Assembly: GCA_038231495.1 (NCBI GenBank)
Contig: JBBRLG010000470.1
Span: 1-5,946 of the forward strand
Reading direction: 5' to 3'
Origin: JBBRLG01 sp038231495
GTDB taxonomy: Bacteria > Planctomycetota > Planctomycetia > Gemmatales > Gemmataceae
DNA length: 5,946 nucleotides
The position numbers were made by a program, and so were the translations under genes. Shown here one piece after another: positions 1-5,946 of this stretch. Positions within the stretch are counted from its first letter, which is position 1. Each line of letters opens with the position of its first letter. Below the pieces are notes generated by a model that saw only the letters and a program-made list of their open reading frames with translations, was not told the DNA's origin and searched no databases.

Positions 1-2673
1 CCGGGGGGCAGGGCCGGGGGGGACCAGGGGGCTGGCGGGGGCGAAGTTGTCGTCGGAGAGGACGGGGGCGGCCCCTTGCTCGGGGTTTCGATCTTCGGTG
101 GCTGGTTGCTCATCGATCCAGACTCCTCGCGCGTCGATCCGCATCAGTTCGAGGTCGCGATAGAACGCCATGCGGGTCGTCAGGTAGTTAATCCAGGCGG
201 CGAATAAAGCGTCCTGGGCCTGCGGAACGGATTGTTGCGCGTCGAGCAGTTGGCGAGTCAAGGCCGCGGCCGCCGACGCGGAGTCGCGTTGTTCGCCAGG
301 TGCCGGCGGCGCCCGAAACTCCTCCAGCGCGAGCGTCACCTGGGTGTAGGCCAGTTCCAGGTTGACCTGCTGGATGCGGTAATTCTCGGCCAACTGCTGG
401 AGCTGGCGCAGATCCTGCCGCACCTGGAAGAGGACCTGATCCTCGGCGAGCATCAAGTCCCGCCGCTGACGTTGGTACTCGATCAGGCTGCTGCGGTAAG
501 TGTTCCGCTCCAGCTTACGGACCAGGGGCAGTTCGGTGTCGAAAGTCAGGTCTTGCCTGGTCCGCCCTCCCCCGAAGGCCAGCGGCTTCGCCTCGTTTGC
601 CGGTGTCAACGCTTCTAGATTGTACCTTACGTTCACGACGCCTAGCAAGCTATTGGCGGTAACGGCAATCTGACGCCAGGCGTCCACGACCTGGGCGTGC
701 TGGTTCATCAGGTCCAGCCGGCTGTTCAGGGCCACCTTTCCGGCGAGACCCTGGGCGGCCAGTTCGTCCTTCTCGGCCAGGTCCAGAAGGTTGACGCCGT
801 TGACGCAGATGGGCGGCAGTTTGGGCCAGCGCTTCTTGAGGAGGTCGATCCGCTCGGTTCGCGCCACGGCCACGAACAAAGTGAATTCATCGAGGGCGCG
901 GCGAATAAGGTCGGTGTTTGGCGGCTGTTGCTCGTGGGCGCGCAACGCGGTTTCCAGGCTGCCCACATCCAGATCGAGCCGGACCAGGCGCAGCCGCTCG
1001 GCGAGTTGCGGCGGGATCGGCTTCTGCTCTTCGTCGAGGCGGTTGATCTGGGCGCGCAGCGTCACGCGCTCCCGCCGCAGGTCGTCGGCGCGTTTCTTCA
1101 ACTGCTCCGCATCGAGTTCCTGCCATATTTCCACCTGCTGTGCAAGTTCGCGGTGGATTTGGGTCCCCTCGAACAGTCCGCCCCGAGCCAGCAACTCGAG
1201 AAGGGCGGCCCGCAGTTCGTTCGCGACGAATTTCTTCGCCGCCAATTTGCGAACCTCGGACACGGTATCGGTGTAAGTCGTCTCGACCGCTTCGTAGCGG
1301 CGCACCTGGGCGGTCAGCGGTTCAACGACCTCGTCGTCGAGGGTGAGTGGTATTTCCGTCGGCAGACCCAGCTGAATTTTGAACTGGTCCATGGCGTCGG
1401 CGTAGCCTTGCTGGCGCTGGAGGACGGTGCTGCGGGCCTGGAGGTAGGCTTGCTGAACCTGATCGACCTGCAGCCGGGAGATGCCGCCGCCCCCCGCCAG
1501 TGCCTGGAAATAGCGGAGCGTGCGGACAAAGGCACGCTCGTTCTGCTCCGCGTTGCGGAGTTGCTGGCGTTGGAGCACGGTGGGATAGTAGCCGACCGCC
1601 GCCGGCGTCGCGCCGGTGATGTTGGTGTTGCCGCCCACCGAGCCGCCGCCGGCCGCCACGTCCACAAAGAACTCCTTGTGGTAGCGGGCGAACTGACGGA
1701 GGACGTAGAGGAGGTTGCGCTCGGCTAACGTCAACGGTTCCAGGGTCACCGCGCGGCCGCCGCCCCGCAGCAGCGGCTGCGCCAGACTCAGGACCGCCGT
1801 GGACTGACTGATGGTGTGTTTTTGGTTGCCGGTCAGGTTGATGATGGTTTGATTGGTGAGCTGCGCCGTCAGCAGTGCGCCGGTGGCGAACAGCTTGCGC
1901 AGCCCAAGGGTACTGGTGCCGAGCCAGCGATTCTGGTCGCCAACGGACGACTCCGGCCCGGCCCACTCGCGGATGGTCTCGTTGATCGCTTCAAACTGAG
2001 AGGTAAAGGAAAACCGCTGAAGGGTGACGGGCAAGGCGGCCAGGTACAGGTCTTCCCGATGGCTCTGGAAATCACGGCTGTTGAAGGACGCCAGCTCGAG
2101 GGCTTGCTCGAGTTTGAGCAGGTAGGGTTCCTTGCGCCGCACGTCGCATTCCGCCGGGCGATGAGCGCCGGCCGGGTTGGCACCTCCTTCCGTCTCACCG
2201 ATTTTTGGAGCCCCGTCCGCGGGCGGAGACGGCTGCGCGACCGGAGTGACCCGCGGCGCCGGGAGGGTGTCTGGCAGTTGCTCGTCCGAGAGCGGCGCGC
2301 GATTCTCCGCATCCCAAGCGGCGAGCAACTCCCGATAACCAGTGCCCTCGACATACGCCACGTTCCTGGGCTTTTGCGGTTTCGGCGACAGATTCCAGGC
2401 GGCCCAGTCGTCGGGCGGCATGGGGGGATGGTCGGGGTCGGTGGGGTCGGCGAAGCGGGCGTGCCGGTCGGGATAGACGTACGGATCCTCGACCAACCAG
2501 GCCGGGTCGCTGCTTTTCTCGGCCAGGATCTGCGACACCTCGGCGTCGGCCCGCCGGCGGAAGAAGTTACGAGTACATCCGGGCGCGAGGACCGACAGGA
2601 TGAGAAAGAAACCAACCAGGATCCGTCTTCGCGGCGCGGCTTCCGTCCAGCGGCTTGCGAGGAAATGCATCAT
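1..2673 (-). CDS. TolC-family outer-membrane efflux lipoprotein, long planctomycete type (3' end cut by window edge)
   Basis: The frame from ATG at 2673 is open for 891 codons to base 1 with no stop, so the C-terminus lies outside the window. TolC proteins form outer-membrane channels used by tripartite efflux pumps or type I secretion. Residues 1-33 read as a lipoprotein signal: Arg-rich start, hydrophobic stretch IL-VGFFLILSVLAPG, then Cys33. The lipobox (A-P-G-C) is not ideal. A Pro-rich, probably extended segment follows to about residue 165 (ADPTDPDHPPMPPDD near 80-95). The first outer-membrane-efflux repeat spans about 170-445 (PYLLKLEQALELA; LLRGGGRAVTLEPLTLAERN near 300; KIQLGLPTEIPLTLDDE near 432). 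A charged helical insert fills about 450-635. The second repeat starts near 637 (ALNSRLDLMNQHAQVVDAWR) and ends near 835. A Pro/Ala-rich tail follows ARGVWIDE. At over 890 residues it is about twice a classical TolC (roughly 430-490), as known for planctomycete homologues. A purine-rich ribosome site supports the 2673 start over the adjacent ATG at 2670. No pump or adaptor gene is visible, so the substrate is unknown. Confidence 0.92.
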   Translation of the reverse strand, partial: MMHFLASRWTEAAPRRRILVGFFLILSVLAPGCTRNFFRRRADAEVSQILAEKSSDPAWLVEDPYVYPDRHARFADPTDPDHPPMPPDDWAAWNLSPKPQKPRNVAYVEGTGYRELLAAWDAENRAPLSDEQLPDTLPAPRVTPVAQPSPPADGAPKIGETEGGANPAGAHRPAECDVRRKEPYLLKLEQALELASFNSRDFQSHREDLYLAALPVTLQRFSFTSQFEAINETIREWAGPESSVGDQNRWLGTSTLGLRKLFATGALLTAQLTNQTIINLTGNQKHTISQSTAVLSLAQPLLRGGGRAVTLEPLTLAERNLLYVLRQFARYHKEFFVDVAAGGGSVGGNTNITGATPAAVGYYPTVLQRQQLRNAEQNERAFVRTLRYFQALAGGGGISRLQVDQVQQAYLQARSTVLQRQQGYADAMDQFKIQLGLPTEIPLTLDDEVVEPLTAQVRRYEAVETTYTDTVSEVRKLAAKKFVANELRAALLELLARGGLFEGTQIHRELAQQVEIWQELDAEQLKKRADDLRRERVTLRAQINRLDEEQKPIPPQLAERLRLVRLDLDVGSLETALRAHEQQPPNTDLIRRALDEFTLFVAVARTERIDLLKKRWPKLPPICVNGVNLLDLAEKDELAAQGLAGKVALNSRLDLMNQHAQVVDAWRQIAVTANSLLGVVNVRYNLEALTPANEAKPLAFGGGRTRQDLTFDTELPLVRKLERNTYRSSLIEYQRQRRDLMLAEDQVLFQVRQDLRQLQQLAENYRIQQVNLELAYTQVTLALEEFRAPPAPGEQRDSASAAAALTRQLLDAQQSVPQAQDALFAAWINYLTTRMAFYRDLELMRIDARGVWIDEQPATEDRNPEQGAAPVLSDDNFAPASPLVPPGPAPR
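3..41 (+). other. Dense G-run tract (potential G-quadruplex) at the 3' end of the TolC-family gene
   Basis: The plus strand has five G-runs in 39 bases (3-8, 11-13, 16-22, 27-31, 37-41) separated by loops of 2 to 5 bases, which fits the standard G-quadruplex pattern. This is the template strand for the TolC-family gene and encodes its Pro/Ala-rich tail (APASPLVPPGPAPR). It may be only a consequence of proline codons. Confidence 0.4.
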
Positions 2674-2682
2674 GATCCCGCT

Positions 2683-2694
2683 TCCTTCTCCCTT
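2683..2694 (-). promoter_or_regulatory. Ribosome binding site of the TolC-family gene
   Basis: Read on the minus strand, AAGGGAGAAGGA lies here. Its last AAGGA ends 9 bases before the ATG at 2673 and 12 before the second in-frame ATG at 2670. The spacing favours 2673 as the start, although a doubled ATG leaves some doubt of one residue. Confidence 0.6.
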
Positions 2695-2817
2695 CCGCTC
2701 GCCCGGAGAGGGCACCAGTCGGCACACGGGCCTTCGAAGAAGACCGGACCGGCCCAGACGGCGCCGGTAGAAATACGGAGATCCGCACGACGAAGAAAGG
2801 CGGTGTTTGGGGGCGGC

Positions 2818-2846
2818 ACCATAGCGAGGTTCCCGCTCGGTTGCAA
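2818..2846 (-). promoter_or_regulatory. Possible sigma-70-like promoter upstream of the TolC-family gene
   Basis: On the minus strand TTGCAA (2846-2841) and TATGGT (2823-2818) are separated by exactly 17 bases. Each matches 4 of 6 consensus bases. The site lies about 145 bases upstream of the TolC start, which would give a long leader. Two 4/6 hexamers can occur by chance in 700 bases, and planctomycete promoters are poorly defined, so this is only a candidate. Confidence 0.2.
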
Positions 2847-3289
2847 TACCACTTTTCCGGCCGCGACGCACCCGGCAGGGTCAAAAAAGGGTGCGCCACG
2901 CAAATGCGAGCATCTCCTGCGGCTGCGAACCCCGCCTGGCAACGGTCGTACCAGCCGGTAGTAGTCGGAGCGGCGATGGCGGTAACGAAATCGTCGGAGC
3001 CTCTGACGCCACGGGTCGCCTCGGGCGACTCCGCGAGCAGCCAGGCCGTAACGTGAGTGAACGCCGAGCCGACCTCGAAAGACTGAAAATGCAGGAGCTG
3101 ACTTGGCAGTATTTCAGGGAAAGCCGCCGTCTGGAGGGAATTGAACGACATTGTTCACCACGATCCCGCCCGACTAGGGGCGATTAAAAGCCGCACTTCG
3201 AGGCCCGATGCTGTTGCTTTCGCCACCGCCGCCGCGGGTCACCCATGAACTTCGTTCTACAGCCCTGGCAACTCCTGCTCGCCATCCTG

Positions 3290-3311
3290 GCCGGCTGGAG
3301 GAATAGCCGGC
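3290..3311. repeat. 7-bp perfect inverted repeat inside the integrase remnant
   Basis: GCCGGCT at 3290-3296 and AGCCGGC at 3305-3311 are perfect inverted copies separated by 8 bases (GGAGGAAT). It could form a short GC-rich hairpin. It falls in the codons for AGWRNSR, where the remnant departs from the usual family sequence, so it may have arisen by mutation after decay. There is no T-run, and no function is evident. Confidence 0.35.
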
Positions 3312-3340
3312 AACAAGAGGTCATCGCGTACCTCCGAACC

Positions 3341-3409
3341 GGCTGCTCGTTGACAATATCCACAGGGCACGAGGTTTGCCTCGCCGCTTGCCAGTGCTAC
3401 AGGAAGCGA
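3341..3409. other. Junction between integrase remnant and metallopeptidase 3' end, with a small hairpin
   Basis: This short stretch follows the last family-like codon of the integrase remnant and precedes the metallopeptidase stop. It contains CGAGG-TTTG-CCTCG at 3370-3383, a perfect 5-bp stem with a 4-base loop, 27-40 bases downstream of the peptidase stop in its direction of transcription. The placement would suit a terminator for the hsdR-peptidase operon, but there is no T-run on the minus strand, so a terminator role is only a guess. Confidence 0.3.
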
Positions 3410-4126
3410 TCATACTTTCCATGTCTCTGCTGCCAGCGGTAGTTCGTTCAGTTCGACGCGCGCTTCTCGCCAGGTCGGGTAATGCTTTTCAAGCATTGCA
3501 ACAAACTGAGCGCTATGAGTGGGCTCCAGCAGGTGGACCATCTCGTGGACGATGACGTATTCGACAAGATCTTTGGGCTTCTTGACGAGTTCGGTGTTCA
3601 GTCGGATGTGACCTGCCCAAGGATTGCACCCGCCCCATTTGGTCTTCATTCGCTGGAGGAAGTACCCCGCGACCGTCACGTTTAGCTTCGTTTCCCACTT
3701 CCCGATCAGGGGCGGTACGATTTCATGAAGCAGCGACCGCTGCCACTGATTCATCACGGCTTCTCGTTTCGCCTGGTCGCTTCCCGGCCGGACGGAGAGC
3801 GTGATTCGCCGGTGGTCGTGCGTCACGAGCGGCCTGGCGTCCCGTTCGACGACGGTAAGGAGATAACGGCGGCCCCAGAGGTAATGGCTTTCCCGCTCGA
3901 CGAACTGCCGCGGCGTCTCGCGCGCCTGGTCGCGCAACTTCGCTTGCTGGTTCCGAATCCAGGCGAGTTTGGAAACCGCATAGGCTCGTGCGACTTCCAG
4001 GCGGGTCTTGCTCGGTGCGACCAGGGTCACGCGGCCGCCCGGCGGATGAACCGACAGGTGGACGTGCTTGACATCCTTGCGCGTCAACTCAATGACGATC
4101 TCACCGATCTTGATCCGCTCCGCCAT
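3410..4126 (-). CDS. YgjP/SprT-like zinc metallopeptidase (M48-type) coupled to hsdR
   Basis: This complete 238-residue protein belongs to the YgjP-like metallopeptidase family (PF01863, formerly DUF45; COG1451). Residues 1-60 form the usual N-terminal beta-rich part with a Pro-rich turn (HPPGGRVTLVAP, 27-38) followed by a helix (KLAWIRNQQAKL). Residues 84-92 carry the family's WGRRYLLTV segment. The conserved MKTKWGGCN block is at 160-168. The catalytic site is HEMVH at 194-198, with a third His at 204, giving HExxH-x5-H; Glu195 is the expected catalytic base. The C-terminal YPTWREARVELNELPL is typical, so the protein looks full length and intact. No signal peptide or membrane segment is present, so it should be cytoplasmic. 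The ATG at 4126 shares its A with the hsdR stop (TGATG), and there is no clear ribosome site, so translation probably depends on reinitiation after hsdR. An upstream in-frame ATG at 4324 would lie deep inside hsdR and gives an Arg-rich non-family extension, so I reject it. Its substrate and its role beside type I restriction are not known. Confidence 0.93.
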   Translation of the reverse strand: MAERIKIGEIVIELTRKDVKHVHLSVHPPGGRVTLVAPSKTRLEVARAYAVSKLAWIRNQQAKLRDQARETPRQFVERESHYLWGRRYLLTVVERDARPLVTHDHRRITLSVRPGSDQAKREAVMNQWQRSLLHEIVPPLIGKWETKLNVTVAGYFLQRMKTKWGGCNPWAGHIRLNTELVKKPKDLVEYVIVHEMVHLLEPTHSAQFVAMLEKHYPTWREARVELNELPLAAETWKV

Positions 4127-5946
4127 CAGTACCCCGGCTGATTCTTGATGATCTCGAAGAGGCCCTGAGTCGCGTCCCGGTCGCGGTCCAGCAGGGGGAA
4201 CAGCGCGTTGAGGACCTGCCGTTCGCGGGTCTCGTCGCCCTTCCACCCGGCGGGCGCGGACTCCCGCACCACGCGGTCGATTTCTAACGCGAGCGCCGCC
4301 CGCTCGTCGTCGCCGGCCGGACACCGAAAGGTCGTCGCCGGGATCGAGCCGAGGTTGTTGTAAAGCGTGCTCGCTTCCGGCTTGCCGTGCAGCACCGCAG
4401 GAACTCCCGCGTCCGGCTGCTTCTGGGCCAGGCGGATTACAAGCTCCTCGGCCTTCCGCAGGAACTCCTCATAGGCGGCGGTGTCGGTGCGGCTCTGCTG
4501 GATCAGGTCGTCGAGCAGCCTGGACATCTGCCCGTAAAACCGCGGATCGGTGAGCTGGTCGCGGATGATCGTCTTGCGGACGTTGTTGATGATCCCTTCC
4601 GCGATGGCATTCTTGGACAGTTTGCCCTTCTCGTTGAGCTTGCGGGCGATGGCGTCGTGTATGCCGGTCTTGATGATGAGGTCGGTCAGCGAGAGGGCGG
4701 CCAGGTCGCCCAGGTTCAACGCCGGATCCGCCTGAATGTAAGTATTGATCAGGTGCCGCATGTCGCCTTCGTAGGGCTTGATGTCAAGCTCCTCGCCCGA
4801 GTGCCGTTTGATGGCCATGCGGGTGTCGCTGTAAAACGCGACCTCCTGCTGCACTGCTGCGGCCTCCGCGTCCGTATAGCCCGCCTCGGTCAGGTCCTGG
4901 GCAATGGCGGCAAACGTCCGCGCGAAGGTTGCCACCGCCTTGTAGAACGCCACCCGCAGCGGTTCCGTCTCGCCCAGGGCGTTGGGGTTCGCGGCGTCCC
5001 CGCAGAAGTGGTGCAAATACTGCTCCACCTCGCGGGGCGGCGGCACCGGCTCGCACAGGTAGTGCAGCGCCTCACGGGCGTCGTCGAGTTGCTTCTTCCC
5101 CTCCTTCAGCCAGTCCTTGAGGTGGACGTTGTTGTCCCCGCCGCAGCCGGCGTCGACGTCAAGTTCGTCCGAGTTATACACGGCGATGGCCTGCTGCACG
5201 TCGCCGAAGAGTTCTTTGAAATCGACGATGTACCCGTAATCCTTGTCGTCGCCGTCGAGGCGGTTCGTGCGGCAGATCGCCTGAAACAGGTTGTGGTCGC
5301 GTAGCTCGTTGTCGAGGTAGATGTAGGTGCAGCTCGGCGCGTCGAAACCGGTGAGCAGCTTGCTCACCACGATCAGCAGCTTGAGGTTGGCCGGCTCCTC
5401 GATGAACCGCTTCTTGGTCTGGTCCTCGTATTGCTTCGTCGTCTGGCCGTTCTTCAACACGTGCCGGGTGTAGGTGTCGAACTTGTAACGTTCGTCGCTG
5501 TTGGCCGGCTCGCGCGAGATGGCGTTGTGGTTCGGCTCGTAGGAGGTGATGATCCCACAATACGCACCGAAGGCCGTATTTTGGAAGAGGCGGTAATAGT
5601 GACAGGCGTCGTAGATCGACGCCGCCACCAGGAGCGCCGTGCCGCGGTCGTTGTTGAGCCGCGGCTTCATGCTGAAGTCCTCGATGATGTTGGCGATGAT
5701 GCGCTGCTTGCGTTCGGCCGCGCTCATCAACTCTTCCATCGTCGCCCAGCGTTTGCGGATCACCGCCTTCTGGAAGTTGTTCAGCCCGCGGGTCTTCCGC
5801 TCGAACCACCGATCGATGGCGGCTTGGGAGGTCAACCGCTGCGGCACGTCGCGGGCCTCGTATTTGAGGTCGAGCACCACCTTGTCCGCGACCGCCTGGT
5901 GGAACTTGTACGTGTGGATGTAGGTGCCGAAGACGTCCCGCGTCAG
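4126..5946 (-). CDS. hsdR: Type I restriction endonuclease subunit R, C-terminal part (5' end beyond window)
   Basis: The frame is open from the right edge: 22 codons precede the Met at 5880, reading VFGTYIHTYKFHQAVADK, so that Met is internal. There are 606 residues and a TGA at 4128-4126. HsdR is the ATP-driven DNA translocase and endonuclease of the HsdR-HsdM-HsdS complex, cutting unmethylated DNA in the cytoplasm. Seen here is the second RecA-like domain: motif V in LLTGFDAP (about 197-204 of the fragment) and motif VI in QAICRTNR (222-229), whose arginines contact ATP in this helicase superfamily. The segment DNVVLDL-like (here DKMVLDLKYEAR) and NFQKAVIRKRWATMEE before it are also typical. 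From about 265 to 580 lies the helical C-terminal region (T1RH-like/DUF3387 type), including AIAEGIINNVRKTIIRDQ and ASTLYNNLGSI. The N-terminal nuclease domain and the Walker A and DEAD-box motifs are outside the window. No frameshift or internal stop is seen. HsdM and HsdS would be expected upstream, to the right. Confidence 0.95.
   Translation of the reverse strand: MTRDVFGTYIHTYKFHQAVADKVVLDLKYEARDVPQRLTSQAAIDRWFERKTRGLNNFQKAVIRKRWATMEELMSAAERKQRIIANIIEDFSMKPRLNNDRGTALLVAASIYDACHYYRLFQNTAFGAYCGIITSYEPNHNAISREPANSDERYKFDTYTRHVLKNGQTTKQYEDQTKKRFIEEPANLKLLIVVSKLLTGFDAPSCTYIYLDNELRDHNLFQAICRTNRLDGDDKDYGYIVDFKELFGDVQQAIAVYNSDELDVDAGCGGDNNVHLKDWLKEGKKQLDDAREALHYLCEPVPPPREVEQYLHHFCGDAANPNALGETEPLRVAFYKAVATFARTFAAIAQDLTEAGYTDAEAAAVQQEVAFYSDTRMAIKRHSGEELDIKPYEGDMRHLINTYIQADPALNLGDLAALSLTDLIIKTGIHDAIARKLNEKGKLSKNAIAEGIINNVRKTIIRDQLTDPRFYGQMSRLLDDLIQQSRTDTAAYEEFLRKAEELVIRLAQKQPDAGVPAVLHGKPEASTLYNNLGSIPATTFRCPAGDDERAALALEIDRVVRESAPAGWKGDETRERQVLNALFPLLDRDRDATQGLFEIIKNQPGY

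Larger units (their letters stand above)
2674..3244. other. Intergenic region without a recognised gene
   Basis: This is the larger part of the 736-bp gap between the TolC-family gene and the metallopeptidase gene. Several frames stay open across 2841-3187 on both strands, but their translations are rich in Arg, Ser, Pro and Ala, lack recognisable motifs and have no clear ribosome sites. I take them as products of GC-rich sequence rather than genes. Visible small structures are the TolC ribosome site, the weak promoter candidate, and a hairpin at 3013-3031 (GTCGCC, loop TCG, GGCGAC, extended by a G-T and a G-C pair). The hairpin has no T-run after it. I see no tRNA, CRISPR repeat or insertion-sequence end here. 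The stretch next to 3245 may be former 5' flank of the integrase remnant. Confidence 0.6.
3245..3442 (+). pseudogene. Remnant of an integrase/transposase (rve/DDE type): N-terminal fragment only
   Basis: The frame from ATG 3245 begins MNFVLQPWQLLLAILAGW and continues to about residue 32 (QQEVIAYLRT, ending at 3340). From recall, this matches the conserved start of planctomycete integrase-core proteins of about 350 residues, which typically read (M)(S/N)FVLQPWQLLL-LAGW-N-QQQVIEYLRTEN. After YLRT the similarity stops: the expected ENQVLREKL segment is replaced by a Cys-rich, unrelated sequence (GCSLTISTGHEVCLAACQ) and a stop at 3440-3442. The helix-turn-helix and the catalytic DDE core are absent, so this cannot be an active recombinase. 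The last 33 bases of the frame overlap the end of the oppositely oriented metallopeptidase gene, which is clearly not part of the element, so the true remnant is probably 3245-3340. It marks a past insertion followed by deletion. The identification is from memory of the family; without alignment I rate it likely but not certain. Confidence 0.68.

Noticed and set aside
697..1728. Long plus-strand open frame of 343 codons
   Set aside because: It lies antisense to the TolC-family gene, whose minus-strand frame has clear family motifs throughout. The plus-strand translation has no recognisable domain and reflects GC-rich codon use.
1816..2961. Plus-strand open frame of 381 codons crossing the TolC start
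   Set aside because: Mostly antisense to the TolC N-terminal half; the part beyond 2673 is Arg/Pro-rich with no motif or ribosome site.
3013..3031. Hairpin GTCGCC-TCG-GGCGAC as a terminator or operator
   Set aside because: A 3-base loop, a short stem and no T-run; there is no second copy nearby to suggest a binding site.
2567..3151. Minus-strand frame of 194 codons upstream of and overlapping the TolC start
   Set aside because: No domain, no convincing ribosome site, a composition typical of random GC-rich translation, and it runs about 107 bases into the TolC gene in another frame.
3350..3363. TTGACA and a DnaA-box-like ATATCCACA
   Set aside because: No suitable -10 hexamer follows TTGACA at normal spacing, and a single 8-of-9 match to the DnaA box without a cluster or AT-rich region does not indicate an origin.
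3370..3383. Hairpin CGAGG-TTTG-CCTCG as a rho-independent terminator
   Set aside because: The stem is only 5 bp and no T-run follows on either strand; noted as structure only.
4127..4324. 66-codon N-terminal extension of the metallopeptidase from an ATG at 4324
   Set aside because: The extension lies within the hsdR coding region, is Arg-rich and unlike the family; the ATG at 4126 overlapping the hsdR stop gives a normal family length.
4387..5304. Plus-strand open frame of 305 codons
   Set aside because: Fully antisense to hsdR, which carries helicase motifs V and VI in the other frame.

Overview
The window looks like GC-rich planctomycete DNA, most likely from the Gemmata/Gemmatales side. 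This rests on an extra-long TolC-type lipoprotein with the lineage's N-terminal signature (a 'GCTRNFFRRRADAEV' mature start and 'ARFADPTDPDHPPMPPDD') and on a fragment of an integrase type common in these genomes. Taxonomy is recalled from family features, not from a search.

Three genes are recognisable, all on the minus strand and read right to left, and both window edges cut a gene. From the right edge: (1) the C-terminal 606 residues of a type I restriction endonuclease subunit HsdR (4126-5946), carrying the second RecA-like helicase domain and the HsdR C-terminal region; (2) a complete 238-residue YgjP/SprT-like zinc metallopeptidase (3410-4126), whose start codon overlaps the hsdR stop as TGATG; (3) after a gap of about 740 bp, a very long TolC-family outer-membrane efflux lipoprotein (1-2673), at least 891 residues, running off the left edge without a stop.

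The gap (2674-3409) has no convincing intact gene. It contains a plus-strand remnant of a DDE/rve-type integrase: about 32 recognisable N-terminal residues (3245-3340) that stop matching the family abruptly. This is a scar of mobile DNA between the restriction operon and the efflux gene. The rest of the gap holds a good ribosome binding site for the TolC gene, a weak promoter-like pair of hexamers, and small hairpins of unknown meaning.

Functionally, the right half is the end of a defence operon: HsdR is the translocating and cutting motor, with a translationally coupled metallopeptidase of a family repeatedly found beside type I systems. HsdM and HsdS are not in the window and would be expected beyond the right edge. 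The left half is an envelope export channel whose pump and adaptor partners are not seen. The long open frames on the plus strand opposite tolC and hsdR are codon-bias shadows and are not annotated.
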